Shown one piece after another: positions 1 to 9,681 of a stretch of 19,236 bases of DNA. This DNA is from Saccoglossus kowalevskii. Its lineage: Eukaryota > Hemichordata > Enteropneusta > Harrimaniidae. Within the stretch, counting starts at the first letter, position 1; each line of letters starts with the position of its first letter. The stretch is from the NCBI RefSeq assembly GCF_000003605.2, contig NW_003112475.1, forward strand, positions 166,917-186,152, in the 5' to 3' direction. The position numbers and the translations under genes were made by a program. The notes beneath the pieces are model-generated. The model was not told the origin of the DNA and did no database searches. It saw only the letters and a program-made list of their open reading frames with translations.

Positions 1-6
1 ATATAC

Positions 7-44
7 TAACAGCAGAGCTTGTCATTTTTGATAACAGCAGAGCT
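7..44. repeat. Short direct repeat TAACAGCAGAGCT, two copies
   Basis: The 13-mer TAACAGCAGAGCT occurs at 7-19 and again at 32-44, separated by 12 bp. The second copy is followed by AAAT, so it contains GAGCTAA. This resembles the GCGGAGCTAA end of the Helitron-like element at 14637-14647. The window starts only 6 bp before the repeat, so this may be the end of a repeat that begins outside. No hairpin partner is visible here. Confidence 0.6.
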
Positions 45-184
45 AAATATAAAAGGAAGTCAACAGTTACGCAGAAATCAATTTGTGTGAAAATCGTTAT
101 TTTAAATGTTTCATTTTTCCCGGAATTAAAATGTATATATAATAATCACCTAAATTACATATGTTTTAGTACTGTAAGTTTTTG

Positions 185-296
185 TTGTTCTGAATGTTTT
201 GTTTTGTTTTGTTACCGGGTATTGTTATTTTTACTCAAGATTTCATTGGTACGCTCCAAATAAAAAATTCTATCTATCTATCTATCTATCTATCTA
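185..296 (+). mobile_element. Probable 3' end of a retroposon with (TATC)n tail
   Basis: A T/G-rich stretch with three TTTTG units (about 197-211) leads into CCAAATAAAAAATTC and then a tract of six TATC repeats (271-296). An AATAAA-like sequence directly followed by a short-period microsatellite is typical of the 3' ends of invertebrate LINEs and SINEs that lack a plain poly-A tail. No reverse-transcriptase coding sequence lies upstream within the window, so only the tail is inferred. The alternative is an ordinary microsatellite in AT-rich DNA. Confidence 0.4.
271..296. repeat. (TATC)6 microsatellite
   Basis: Six perfect TATC units plus TA are seen directly in the sequence, ending at AATCT. 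The tract is probably length-variable between individuals. It forms the tail of the retroposon-like end described at 185-296. Confidence 0.95.
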
Positions 297-300
297 ATCT

Positions 301-1679
301 TTCTTCAAAGCATGCAATGTACCTTGATTTAACCATAGACCTTATGATTTAACTGCAATCAAACCATCACATTCAATCTAATGCTCCACTTATCTTCACT
401 TATACAAAATAAAACCATGTACACATATGCTCCACATAATCCACTTGATAAGCTCTTTGCAGTCCTATTCACTATAACCTTTTAATAATTAAATATCACA
501 TTCTATCCAACCATCCTATTGTAACCTTGTGATTATCAATAAACCAATGAATATTAAAATCATCTTGTCATTGCCTTCTATAATCCACTTGACATTGAAA
601 TACTTTCATGCCATCAACGTGTCATTTACTTATAACATGTCACATAATGAGTTCTGTTACCACAAGTGAATATTAGTATCAGACATTTAAATTAATAATA
701 TTATTCTGCATTCTTTGTCCATAGAGCTCAGACTGCAGTGCTTTCATTATATTCTGACAGGGGAAGTTTTGGGTCTCTGCATGTCTATTCAGTGAATGTA
801 TAAAGCATTTATAATGAACATATGTTCTTTTTGTTATGGAAAAATTCAGGTTGTAATCATTTATTTGCAATATTCAGTACTATATATAATATTATATTAC
901 CATAAAGGCCCTGTATTCATATTTTAATCTACTTTTATTTCTGAGTGACAAGGTAGTATTAAATTAAAACAAGTGCTTCCATTCATGTAATAGTTGTCTT
1001 TCAAAAAAAACATGTTGTATTCAACTAACTCCAACAGTTTATCTTTTTATTATTATAAATTAGTCATTGTATTTCAATAAATTCAAGCGTGCGGTAGTTT
1101 TGTAGTATTGCTCAGAATATTTGCATGCAACCTATTGAGAATGCAAATTTCAAATATGGAACAATTATGTAATATTTTGAGATGAAAGATATGATTGAAA
1201 ATGCAATTTTTAGTGTCTTGCACTGTTATGAAATTTACACACCATGTGATGTGATTTGATATAATAAAAATATTATTATGAAATTGCTGCAAAACAAATT
1301 GGCAGATTTATCTTTTCTGCAAAACTATTATTTTCACACTTTTTGTTAGAATGATACGTGACAGTCATGTGCCACATAATTAACAGACATTAATTTAGAC
1401 CCAAAAGGTCTGATTTTCAATTTTGGATCTGACCCAAGAGTGATGCTTTGCATGTACCAGTATATCTTGTTATGCTTTCTACATGTGTACAAAATGTATA
1501 ATGTTAAATTTTGTAAATTACATACAATACAAAAACCTGGTGACCTTGTCCATTGTGAATCTAGATTAAATAACAAATGGATGGATGGACTAATGATGCA
1601 ATATTTCGACCAAAAATAAGTGCCAAAAAAATTCAGACCAAAAATATTTATGTAAAGAATTAAATAATATTCATGTTCC
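301..1679. other. Gene-free AT-rich stretch
   Basis: No coding sequence is supported. Open frames on the minus strand (69 and 152 codons at 1083-1292 and 1346-1804) have AT-driven composition rich in F, I, L, Y and N, and no recognisable domain. The region 301-660 is rich in loosely repeated 'ccact/cacat/aacca' words, but I could not define a repeat period. No tRNA-type B box was seen on either strand. Confidence 0.6.
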
Positions 1680-1913
1680 TCAATTAATACAACATGTACT
1701 GTATTAATCTCAATGTCCCTTATAGAGTAATAGAACATGAATTGTATAAAGCTTTCTAGAAAATAAATAAAATAAAAGTAATAACATAAATCTATTAAGA
1801 ACATTTGGCAAGAAAACTATTAGCCTATGTGGTCTTCAATCAATACTACATGTACTGTATTAATCTCAGTGTCCCTTATAGAGTAATATAACGTGAATTG
1901 TATCAAAGTTTTT
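1680..1913. repeat. Duplicated ~78-bp block, copies 156 bp apart
   Basis: Positions 1680-1757 and 1836-1913 are near-copies in direct orientation. The longest shared run reads ACATGTACTGTATTAATCTC, and both copies continue into GTCCCTTATAGAGTAAT and then a diverged tail. There are roughly ten substitutions and small gaps between them, so this is an old local duplication or two insertions of one short repeat. The 78 bp between the copies is unrelated AT-rich sequence. Confidence 0.85.
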
Positions 1914-3234
1914 AAATATTAGTGCAAAATAAAATACTAACCAGATTTAAAAAAAGCTTGAAAGCACTGCATTTTTCATTTTTTTTATTTATACTCAACA
2001 TACATGTAAGGTTTACACTTATCTAATTGAAATCTGGTTTTCATTCTGTCCACTATGTTTTATCTTTTTAGTCAAATTTTACCCCATATCTTGATAATTA
2101 CACTTGCTATTTACACCAAAATTGCACTTGGTTGACATTTCATAGTGATTTGTATGATTCCCAAATCTGAAGATGATCAGATCAAAATTTTTGGGCTTTT
2201 GTAACAACAAGAAAAAGCCAATTTTAACAACAATGACAAAGACAGACATTTACTTACCGGTAAAAACTTAAGTTTGTTTTATAACATACCTATCTAAAAC
2301 TAAACATTTCTGTCTCCTACCCCATTCCCTAGTTATGGGAACAGGGCACTAGCTGTCACATGTACAGTTGCTAAGCAACCTGAGCACCTAAATCTATTAT
2401 GTAACATTAGACCACAGAATTTAGATTTTCCAAGAATATGATACTATAATGGAGTGTATTTTGTATCTCAGTGAGAACATACAAGCCAGTATATGATATA
2501 CGTGTAATCCACTGAGAATTAAGCTGCTGAGTTTCCAATGAATCCAATATAACCTCAATCTATACATCTGCCAAAACGAAGACAGTTAGAACTCAATACC
2601 AGTATTCTATAATTAAGACTGCAACATTTCCTAAATTAAGGATTATAGAAGGGTTGAACCTTTTCAGACACATACATTTTATTTTGAAAATTTCTACAAA
2701 ATAATTTTCATATTTAATGTTTGACTGAGATGACGTACACAGTGCATTTTTAGATATATTTGACTATTATGTAACATGCAAGTTATTCAATATATTTGCA
2801 TGAGTAGATTTTTTCAGCTGCACAGCTACCAGTAAACCCTAAATAAATATTAAAATAAGAGTTGTGATTAAAAAATGAAAATGTTCCCTGTATAATGTAG
2901 ATGTGATTGATTTAGTTTAGTCAGCATGTATTTTCAAAGTAACAATAGCTGTGATTTTGAACATTTTTTTGTTTAAATCTATCTGCATAAAGATGACATA
3001 ATCTTACCGAAATATTGTTTTGGACACAATTGCAAGGACAAAGTGACCCTATACAAGGCTATAATGTGGAAACAATTGGGTAGTCACCATTTTGTTGAAA
3101 TCGGTCATGTGATGGGAACTGTAGAATATTGATGCACAATTTACTATTATGGGAAATAACTCATAATAATCAGTGAGAGGCCATCAGAGAAAGGATTAAC
3201 CTATCAACATGGCAACGTATTTGACATGATTTCA
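1914..3234. other. Gene-free AT-rich stretch
   Basis: No gene is visible. The segment around 2250-2420 is less AT-rich than its surroundings. It holds ACCGGT at 2257-2262 and an RFX-type palindrome GTTGCTAAGCAAC near 2368-2380. On the minus strand, TTACCGGTAAGTA looks like a splice donor, but no exon could be attached to it. This segment may be a dispersed repeat, which cannot be shown without a genome search. Confidence 0.5.
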
Positions 3235-3355
3235 CTCAGGGCCCCAAATAAAGTTTCCATCCCTGAGGTTCACTTGACAAAATTGGATTTTAATAGATGG
3301 AACCCTCCGGAGACCCGCATGCAAGCATGCGTCCATCTTTTTCCACTTGCAAGTG
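3235..3355. repeat. Cluster of palindromes and stem-loops
   Basis: Four inverted structures lie within 121 bp. CTCAGGG (3235-3241) pairs with CCCTGAG (3261-3267). An outer stem GATGGA (3296-3301) pairs with TCCATC (3332-3337); it encloses the palindrome CTCCGGAG (3305-3312) and the hairpin CGCATGC-AA-GCATGCG (3316-3331). A perfect 12-bp palindrome CACTTGCAAGTG follows at 3344-3355. The block is more GC-rich than its flanks. Its function is unknown: it could be a structured RNA, a degenerate mobile-element end or a regulatory block. Confidence 0.7.
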
Positions 3356-5016
3356 ATTTAATGTACAATGTCAGTATATAGCCTAGCTGCTATGCTTTCA
3401 CGTTTCATTACAAATTGACACAAATGACACAGGAAATGTTTTATTAAAAATAAAAAATTGAGTAAAGAGATTGACAGTTATAGCTATTGCAGCTTAAATT
3501 AGATGTGAATGAATTACTAAGGTCTAATAGACCATTTTTCGTTTACTGTAAGATCCTGTGTTATGTGTGAAATTGAATGTAAAAACAGGACAAACAAAGA
3601 TCATATTGTCATAGTTCCGTCAAAACACTGTGTGGGATTTGACGAATGCAAAACAATTTTTGGGATATTTCCACGCTCAATAACGTGCTACACACCTTTG
3701 ATGATAGTCAATTGTGATGAAGTACGTTCATTACAATGCAATATTGCTTTCTTAAAGATAGGCATTTCGACATTAAACAATAAAAATTCAAGCTATAAAT
3801 TAAATTATTTTATTTTTGCAGCAGAAGTTTGATCCACGTCATTCGTGCATTACATAAGATCTCGACAGAGAACAAAACATTTCCCCTAGCAACCACCAAC
3901 AGATTCATAGTAACATAGGTTCAATAACCTATTGGCTCAAGCCAATCATTGCTGCTCGCAGCTATATTTAATGAATAATTTTATTAATTATTATTAAAGA
4001 TATCCACAGGCAGCTGATTAGCCAAGACACATACAAGTTAGTAACTGACAACAGATAAACAGACAGATACTTAACCACCAGATACCCATCATTTTAACCA
4101 CAAGTTGATGGGCAAGGTACATTGTATATAATGATGACCGCTGTTTCAACTTCAATAATCCCAAACAATTGACATCAATTATTTCTTTTCTTTGGCACAT
4201 TCAATTTTAAAATTGCAAGCTGTATAATTCAAATCTATTATTCCGATTTAACAAAAATGACACTTTTAACATAGTCACAGTTCAAATAGATAAAAATTGA
4301 TGACATTCATTATAGATTCTTTTTATGTTACACCGTTATTGATTATTGAGGTTTAGCGTTATAACGATATTGAAGTAGTAGTACACGGGAAAAGATAAAT
4401 GTCATACCTATTAGCCTAGTCGCCATTCCGTAGCGGCATCAGTCAGACAAAATCTCCACAAATGCCGAGAAATCAAAGTGTATTTTCCATGGAAATATGG
4501 GATGAGGGTGTTGTATATAGATGTTCATTTGTTTTCCATCATTATCAACTTGACATCACATATTTGAATTGCTTTTAAACAAATAATCTTACACACACTA
4601 TATATATTGCATATGGGACAAATACTATATCCAACACATACAGAGTGGTAAAAACTATCTTTTTGAATTTCATTATTTCCATTGAAGTTGTTGTCTGTTT
4701 TATTTATTTATCAAAATCTATGAGCAACAATTTTTCTATTTTCATGAGTAAATTTTACAAGCAATTTGACTTGTGAATGTGAATATTTGCAAATGTTTTG
4801 AATCAAGATTTATTTTTGTGATCATGGATGCTACAAATCATTTATGTACAGTTGTTAGCACAGAAATTACAAACGATATTGACTCAAGAAATGATTTATT
4901 TCCAGATTTGAACAGAATAAAGTTTGAAGAAGGCAATAGTAGGTGTGATTTTAGTCCTATATGTTTACACAGTAAAGGCCATATTTCCAATCTCAGCTCA
5001 GGCCCCAAATTTATAT
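3356..5016. other. Gene-free stretch with a weak promoter-like patch
   Basis: No coding sequence is supported. An 89-codon plus-strand frame at 3563-3832 is the least AT-biased open frame in this stretch and contains several cysteines, but it matches nothing I recognise and has no partner exons. Other visible items are an inverted repeat CGGCAT/ATGCCG around 4433-4467 and the perfect palindrome TTTCCATGGAAA at 4484-4495. Confidence 0.5.
3931..3970 (+). promoter_or_regulatory. Promoter-like patch: CCAAT palindrome and TATA-like box
   Basis: An ATTGG/CCAAT pair sits in the inverted repeat TTGGCT-CA-AGCCAA (3932-3945). A TATA-like TATATTTA follows at 3963-3970, about 20 bp away, which matches the order and spacing of a simple RNA polymerase II promoter reading rightwards. 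No convincing exon follows, so this is motif evidence only and may be chance in AT-rich DNA. Confidence 0.2.
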
Positions 5017-5084
5017 GAGCCAAACTGGGCTTGAGCCAACTTGAGTTTACACAGAGATTTTTGCTTGCTCAAGCTGTTGGGCTC
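5017..5084. repeat. Imperfect inverted repeat / hairpin
   Basis: The left arm (5017-5035) begins GAGCC and ends GCTTGAG. The right arm (5068-5084) begins CTCAAGC and ends GGGCTC. They pair with one mismatch and a small bulge, around a loop of about 32 bases that contains a second GAGCCAACTTGAG half-copy. The arms are GC-richer than the surroundings. This may be a remnant of a small foldback element. Confidence 0.65.
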
Positions 5085-6007
5085 CAATAAAATGTCACAG
5101 AATACATATTAAAGATATCAACTAATGGTTTTCAAGAAAGATGCAATTTGATATATTTGACAGATCAGTGTACACCAAATAAACAGTCAATCACTATTCA
5201 TTGATGACAGAACTCAAACAGAAATCTGGAGACTGTGCATCACAGAATGAAATAATTAGGACACCTGAGAAGCAATCTAAATAGAGCCTCATTTATTAAA
5301 GATATTAGAATGTCTTTTATGAAAAGTTGATGATCCTTCCCTTGAACACTGTAAATTTTTCTCACCACAACTACGGTACGTCTTAACACTAAGACTGCCT
5401 AAACAAATTTCTTGCAAAACCGACCAATCAAAAATAAAGAAGAAAAACTAGTAAATATTCTTAAAACAAAAGACAAAAATATTTTAATTAATTTAGCCAA
5501 ATTTTTTACCAAGCTTTTTAATGAGAGAAAACTTCATTAAATTACCAGCTGCCTCATAATTTTTTTTTTTTTTTTTTTTTTTATATTTTTTCTTTTCATT
5601 TCATTTTAACTTTCAACATTTAACTTTATTGAATCATGAACAATATCTCAATTAAGGATACGTTTATCAATAAAGATTATTATTATTATTACAACATTTT
5701 ACATAAAATCCCATTGCAGAAAAAATTATGCCAACTATACAATCTTCATTATTTAAAATGTATTTCAGGATTGTATGGCATTTGTGAAGTCCAAGCAATT
5801 CTGGGAAAGTCACTCCCTGACGTGGGATGAATTTTCACAGCAAAAAAATTTACGAAATTTACAGAAATTTGTCTTTTGCAAATTAAAGCGATCACAGTAT
5901 TTTTTGAAAGCTTGATTTTTGTCCTATGTACATGAAGTAAATATCCAACCTGCTTACACATCTTCAAAAATCAAAACTAAAATCTAGATATGATCAAACA
6001 ATTATGT
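5085..6007. other. Gene-free stretch with a poly-T run
   Basis: AT-rich non-coding DNA. A run of about 23 T lies at 5560-5582, and a short (ATT)n tract lies near 5677-5692. The poly-T could be the poly-A tail of a minus-strand retroposon or simple slippage. No target-site duplication was identified. Open frames here are short and uninformative. Confidence 0.5.
5560..5582. repeat. Poly-T homopolymer (~23 bp)
   Basis: An uninterrupted T run is seen directly, followed by TATTTTTTC. Its exact length is unreliable in any assembly because homopolymers slip. It could mark the tail of a reverse-strand retroposon. Confidence 0.9.
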
Positions 6008-6287
6008 TCAGGGATTTTTTTAAATAAGGGAACAGGGGCTCAGCACCCTCATGCCATGGTCATGCGCCCCCTTACCCTGGGGAGCAGATCCTCTGGCAAC
6101 CATCAAATTCTGATTGAACATGAATCACATGTGACCACAGTCTTCAATTGTGACCTGTCTGATAGTAATTTTGGCCCCAAGGAAGCCATAGAATGCTCCA
6201 TTTTAATTTAGAATTATCAAAAACTCCACACCCTGGTAGGGATAACCCTATTCCCTCTTTTATTTTTTTTTCTAGAAAAATCCCTGA
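6008..6287. mobile_element. MITE-like element with terminal inverted repeats
   Basis: The left end TCAGGGATTTTT (6008-6019) is the exact reverse complement of the right end AAAAATCCCTGA (6276-6287). The inverted similarity continues inward: AAGGGAACAGGG on the left corresponds to GAGGGAATAGGG in the reversed right arm, giving arms of about 30-40 bp with gaps. The element is 280 bp and is flanked by TGT on both sides (6005-6007 and 6288-6290), a possible 3-bp target-site duplication. The interior is clearly GC-richer than the surroundings (for example GGTCATGCGCCCCCTTACCC) and has no transposase, as expected of a non-autonomous miniature DNA transposon. The CAGGG terminus recalls hAT ends, but the 8-bp duplication expected for hAT is absent, so I leave the superfamily open. 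Confidence 0.65.
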
Positions 6288-6628
6288 TGTCTATTACAAA
6301 TAAAATTAACCTAATGCAGGCAGGCAGTCATACATCAACATGGCTTCAAATCATCAGTTTAAAAAAACACATGAGACAGAATCCTGTAAAATAGTTTTAT
6401 TTTCACGTATTTTGCAAAAAATTGAAATGCAGTGAATTAACATATGCAAACCATCTATCACAAACCAGTGACATTATAACATGGTGTGAATATCCATGCA
6501 ACATCAAATTGACTAAAAATGAATAGTTTGGAGTATTTACAGTATAAAAATTAAGATGAGAAAATGACAGTCTCTTTCTCCATAACTTTAAAATTATACC
6601 CCCACCCCCTTTCCTGGTTATAACCAAC

Positions 6629-7345
6629 TTAACACTTTCAGCACCATGATTTTTCCCACAAACATTTTAGTGCAACTTTATGACTATTTTTCTATAATTT
6701 TTTAATAATTTTTAACCAAATGGACATAGTTTCCTATTGATAACAGGTTTTGATCAAAATTATAGAAATGATACAGAAAAATGATGTGGGTTTTATTCGT
6801 AAAAGGTGATAAAGTTCCCTTTAAAGGGTTCAAGTACTCACAATATCGGGGTAGTTCAAATCAAATTAGATGTTTTACATTGTGATTGTAACATTGTGAT
6901 TGTCTAATAAAATAATCTCATTGCCAGCAATAAATATGATCTAGACATGATTGGGTGATTTATATGCACAGTTACTGTGAGAGAAAAGAGAATCCTGACA
7001 TTTTGCAGCACTGAATGAACATTTCACTGTCGTCAATAAATTTTAAAAATGTACAGAAGTAAAAATTTAACTGTTTACAGAATCCATTTCATCACAAAAT
7101 GGTGCAAAACTTAATTGTTAATTTCTGTCATTTCCTGTCAACTGTCAACAATAGATCAATAGATTGTATGTTTCTCAGATGCTAAATATTAATCATTCAA
7201 ATGTAAACATTTTTATTTTTCAATAATTTCTTTGTAAATTTAAAACCAAATGGACATAATTTCCCATCAGTTACAGTATCTGATCAAAAGATGTGAAAAT
7301 ATCTCTCATGAAAGTGAATTTTGGAGGCTAAAGGGAAATGTGAGA
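6629..7345 (+). repeat. Two diverged copies of a dispersed repeat
   Basis: Copy A (6629-6835) and copy B (7199-7345) share the core ACCAAATGGACATA followed by GTTTCC or ATTTCC, then TGATCAAAA about 30 bp later, and end in AAAGGTGA/AAAGGGA-like sequence. Upstream of the core both have T-rich sequence containing CAATAATTT or TTAATAATTT. Copy A is bounded by AACACTTTCAGCACC on the left and CTTTAAAGGGTT on the right, which are weakly inverted and could be terminal repeats of a small DNA element. DNA between the copies (6836-7198) shows nothing else recognisable. Confidence 0.6.
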
Positions 7346-7692
7346 CTCACGTTGTGAACACAGGATTGCTCTGTAGAAAAAAAATAATTTGATGAAATCT
7401 TATCTCCTCCTCATCAGAATTATCTCTTCATTATCCTTAAGCCTCACTTCAAAGAAATGCTAAGATTACCTTCTCTGCATACAAAATACTGACAGTGTTT
7501 TGATTAGTTATACTGTTTATAAAATGCACCACACATTAGTCTTAATTAACACCAAATATTATTAATATAAATACTGAATAAAAGTAAAAGTCTGTTTGAT
7601 TAAAAAATGACTACATTTTGTTGCTCTTATTACACTAAATCCGTATATCACAAATAGTCATTCTAAAAAAAATATGAAAAAAAATATAATTA

Positions 7693-7698
7693 TTTATT
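7693..7698 (-). promoter_or_regulatory. Candidate polyadenylation signal AATAAA for the receptor
   Basis: TTTATT on the plus strand reads AATAAA on the minus strand, about 120 nt downstream of the receptor stop codon. In DNA this AT-rich such hexamers are common; another lies at 7212-7217. Only the position is supported. Transcript data would decide the 3' end. Confidence 0.3.
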
Positions 7699-7817
7699 TT
7701 TTAAAAACATTGATTTCAGGCATATCAGGCATTAGCTATATAATAATAGCTGTCTCAGAACGTAGAAAACATGTTCCTGTTATTTGGAGCGTGGTATGAT
7801 TTCATATAATGGGTGTT

Positions 7818-8864
7818 TTAAGGAATCTCAATGACAGTTAAATGATGAACATCGTTTATCTGTGTATTAGCCACAGTTCGACCGTCACGCGGTATAGTGC
7901 CGGTGACATCATCAATGGGCTTACATAATCCGCACAACAGTAATTCAATATAAGCTTCCTGGAATCTGTTGTTCATAGCACCATAAACAACTGGGATGAG
8001 ACAGTTCACAGCAAAGAGCCAGACATTGGCTAAAATCCATACATCTGGTAGACTGATATCCGGATCACAAGACATTAATACTTGATATGGCACGTAGCTA
8101 ATTATGGTCAGCACAAATGTCACTAGCAATGTCTTAAGAAACTGAGTTTCATGCGTACTAAGCCTTGGCACATTCAATGTTATCTGTACACCTGTGGAAT
8201 TATTCGGTGCAGGCCGTACAATCTTGCGTTTTCGGCTATAATGTCTAAAAATAAGGCCAACCATAGAAAAAACAATGATAGACGGAAATACAATATTGAC
8301 GAGTGGAATTACAAGTCCTATTTGACCGTATCCATTGCTCGGAACACACAGAAAAACCAATGGACTGTATGACATGGAATCTAGCGTGATTATAAAAGGA
8401 ATCATTGTTACCAGACCTGGAAAGATCCAGGAAAATGTTAATGCAACACCTATTGTCGCACGCTTGGTCACAGTTGTGTATTTACTGTTGAATTTGTGAA
8501 ATGTGAATCGGTTGATGGACAAGAGCAAATAATGCCAGAGAATAATACTGATAACACTTGGTTTGAGATATACTTGCATGAGGCAGCTACCATGTCCAAT
8601 TCTCCATGATTGGTTTAAGAAAGTGTCGATAGTTGGCAAGATAACTAACAAGACAAATGTGATATTAATGCAACTAATGCTGGCAATAAAAGAGTAGCTG
8701 AAAGTCCGTAAACGCTTCTTTCGAACAATCGTCATCACCACCAAAGTATGTCCACAAGCACCAACAATTAGCAATATAATCAATAAAGCTGCAGCAGTTG
8801 AAGTAAATGATGCTGGTGACAAATCAGGTCCATGCTCTGTCCAATTGTTTGTTAAATTCATCAT
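7818..8864 (-). CDS. Divergent class A G-protein-coupled receptor, intronless
   Basis: A 348-residue plasma-membrane seven-helix receptor. The start is fixed by an in-frame TGA three codons upstream of the ATG (8874-8876); the protein opens with two methionines. Helices lie at about 22-47, 56-80, 95-117, 136-160, 181-206, 243-265 and 274-296. The N-terminus carries N-glycosylation sequons at N3 and N7. The class A scaffold is exact: C94 (3.25) lies 25 residues before R119 (3.50), and C173 is the disulfide partner in loop 2. W146 (4.50), P194 (5.50), E239 (6.30), P259 (6.50), P291 (7.50) and Y294 (7.53) are also kept. Helix 8 ends in a palmitoylation-type C311/C314 pair. Many switch residues are replaced: 1.50 is H39, 2.50 is N67, DRY is N118-R119-F120, 6.48 is Y257 and 7.49 is I290. 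The NR[YF] and YGxxN features recall melatonin-receptor, Moody and Tre1-type receptors, but assignment is weak and the ligand is unknown. Intronless divergent receptors often arise by retroposition and local expansion; no paralogue is in the window. The reading frame is visibly less AT-rich than its flanks. Confidence 0.92.
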   Translation of the reverse strand: MMNLTNNWTEHGPDLSPASFTSTAAALLIILLIVGACGHTLVVMTIVRKKRLRTFSYSFIASISCINITFVLLVILPTIDTFLNQSWRIGHGSCLMQVYLKPSVISIILWHYLLLSINRFTFHKFNSKYTTVTKRATIGVALTFSWIFPGLVTMIPFIITLDSMSYSPLVFLCVPSNGYGQIGLVIPLVNIVFPSIIVFSMVGLIFRHYSRKRKIVRPAPNNSTGVQITLNVPRLSTHETQFLKTLLVTFVLTIISYVPYQVLMSCDPDISLPDVWILANVWLFAVNCLIPVVYGAMNNRFQEAYIELLLCGLCKPIDDVTGTIPRDGRTVANTQINDVHHLTVIEIP

Positions 8865-8873
8865 GGAGTCGGT

Positions 8874-8891
8874 TCAGCAGAAACAATGCAT
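8874..8891 (-). promoter_or_regulatory. Possible five-codon uORF before the receptor start
   Basis: On the minus strand an ATG at 8891-8889 opens a frame of five codons (MHCFC) closed by the TGA at 8876-8874. That stop is nine bases before the receptor ATG and in the same frame. If the transcript includes this segment, ribosomes would meet this uORF first, which could dampen receptor translation. Whether it is in the mRNA is not known. Confidence 0.3.
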
Positions 8892-8900
8892 AATATCAGC

Positions 8901-9240
8901 TTAAAATCAAGTATCAGTGGTTACTCCGTACAGAGAAAATGATGAAAAATCTGTCATAGCAGAGTAATAGTTGAAGCTACAGTGAAAGCACAATATAAAA
9001 TGAAGTCTGGCCGGGATAATATCAACAACAACGTCACACATGAAGACTACTCCCACACAGGGAGGGAAGGATGAAACCATTTGTCTCCTTAGCTTAGTAA
9101 GCATAAAACCACATCGACTGTGAGCACACATCACTTTCGAAGTAGACAAAACAGTTTGTGACAGTTACTTAGTAAGTAATCAACGATAATGAATTACATT
9201 CGTCAAACAATAGTTCTTGTCAGAAGCAATCAATCATACC
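8901..9240 (-). other. Possible 5'-UTR intron upstream of the receptor
   Basis: On the minus strand, GTCAG|GTATGATT (junction at 9240/9239) is a good donor match. GATTTTAAG|CTG (junction near 8901) is a usable acceptor, and a CACTGAT branch-like word lies just upstream of it. Together they would remove about 340 bp and join a non-coding leader to the coding exon. The pyrimidine tract is poor, so this is a guess from motifs. The 80-codon minus frame inside this interval looks non-coding. Confidence 0.2.
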
Positions 9241-9667
9241 TGACCCACCTGCTTTAACGATGTTAGCTGCCTTTTCCAAACACAAAAAACTACACACCAA
9301 CCCGGTAAACTCTCTGTCTGTAGAATGTAAATCACCATTTCCACGTTAATATTGTAAGCTTAAGCTGTCACCGCATTCATGGGTACTTATAATCAGTAAT
9401 CACAACATTAGTTTGCTTACGAGTACAAATCAAACATGGTTAAGTGATACAAAATATATAATATATATTTGGGCAATTCAAAGAAATGGCTTAAATCGGC
9501 TTGGAGATAATAGTAATGAATATACAGTCTATGAGAAGGATTGCCAGGTTGAGTCAGACAGATTACACATAAATAGCTGTTGGCTTTCTCTTCGATATCT
9601 AGCATAGGAAAAAAAGCACAGCTTGAAACTGACATTTTATGAGGTGTTGTGGCTACAAGTGGAGTAT

Positions 9668-9681
9668 ATTACCATGGCAAC
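9668..9681 (-). promoter_or_regulatory. RFX X-box-like motif upstream of the receptor
   Basis: The minus strand reads GTTGCCATGGTAAT, close to the X-box consensus of two inverted half-sites (GTTGCC and GGTAAC) separated by AT. It lies about 800 bp upstream of the receptor ATG. RFX factors drive genes of ciliated cells, including sensory neurons. The match is good but single, and X-box-like words also occur elsewhere in the window (near 2368, 16750 and 16877). Confidence 0.3.

Noticed and set aside
1346-1804. 152-codon minus-strand frame
   Set aside because: Composition is that of translated AT-rich DNA (F, I, L, Y, N). It crosses the 1680 duplicated block and has no recognisable domain or flanking splice signals.
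2245-2275. Strong-looking minus-strand splice donor ACCG|GTAAGTA
   Set aside because: There is no coding frame on its 5' side and no matching acceptor. It lies in a segment that looks repetitive.
3563-3832. 89-codon plus-strand frame with several cysteines
   Set aside because: It has no signal peptide or known fold, ends in low-complexity AT-rich sequence, and has no credible partner exons. It could be an unrecognised exon but is not supported.
5990-6211. 73-codon plus-strand frame
   Set aside because: It lies almost wholly inside the 280-bp inverted-repeat element, whose higher GC content keeps the frame open. No transposase-like motif is present.
8151-8372. 73-codon plus-strand frame opposite the receptor
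   Set aside because: Antisense shadow of the receptor coding sequence, without features of its own.
8907-9149. 80-codon minus-strand frame upstream of the receptor
   Set aside because: It is separated from the receptor by an in-frame stop, has no recognisable domain, and overlaps the possible leader intron.
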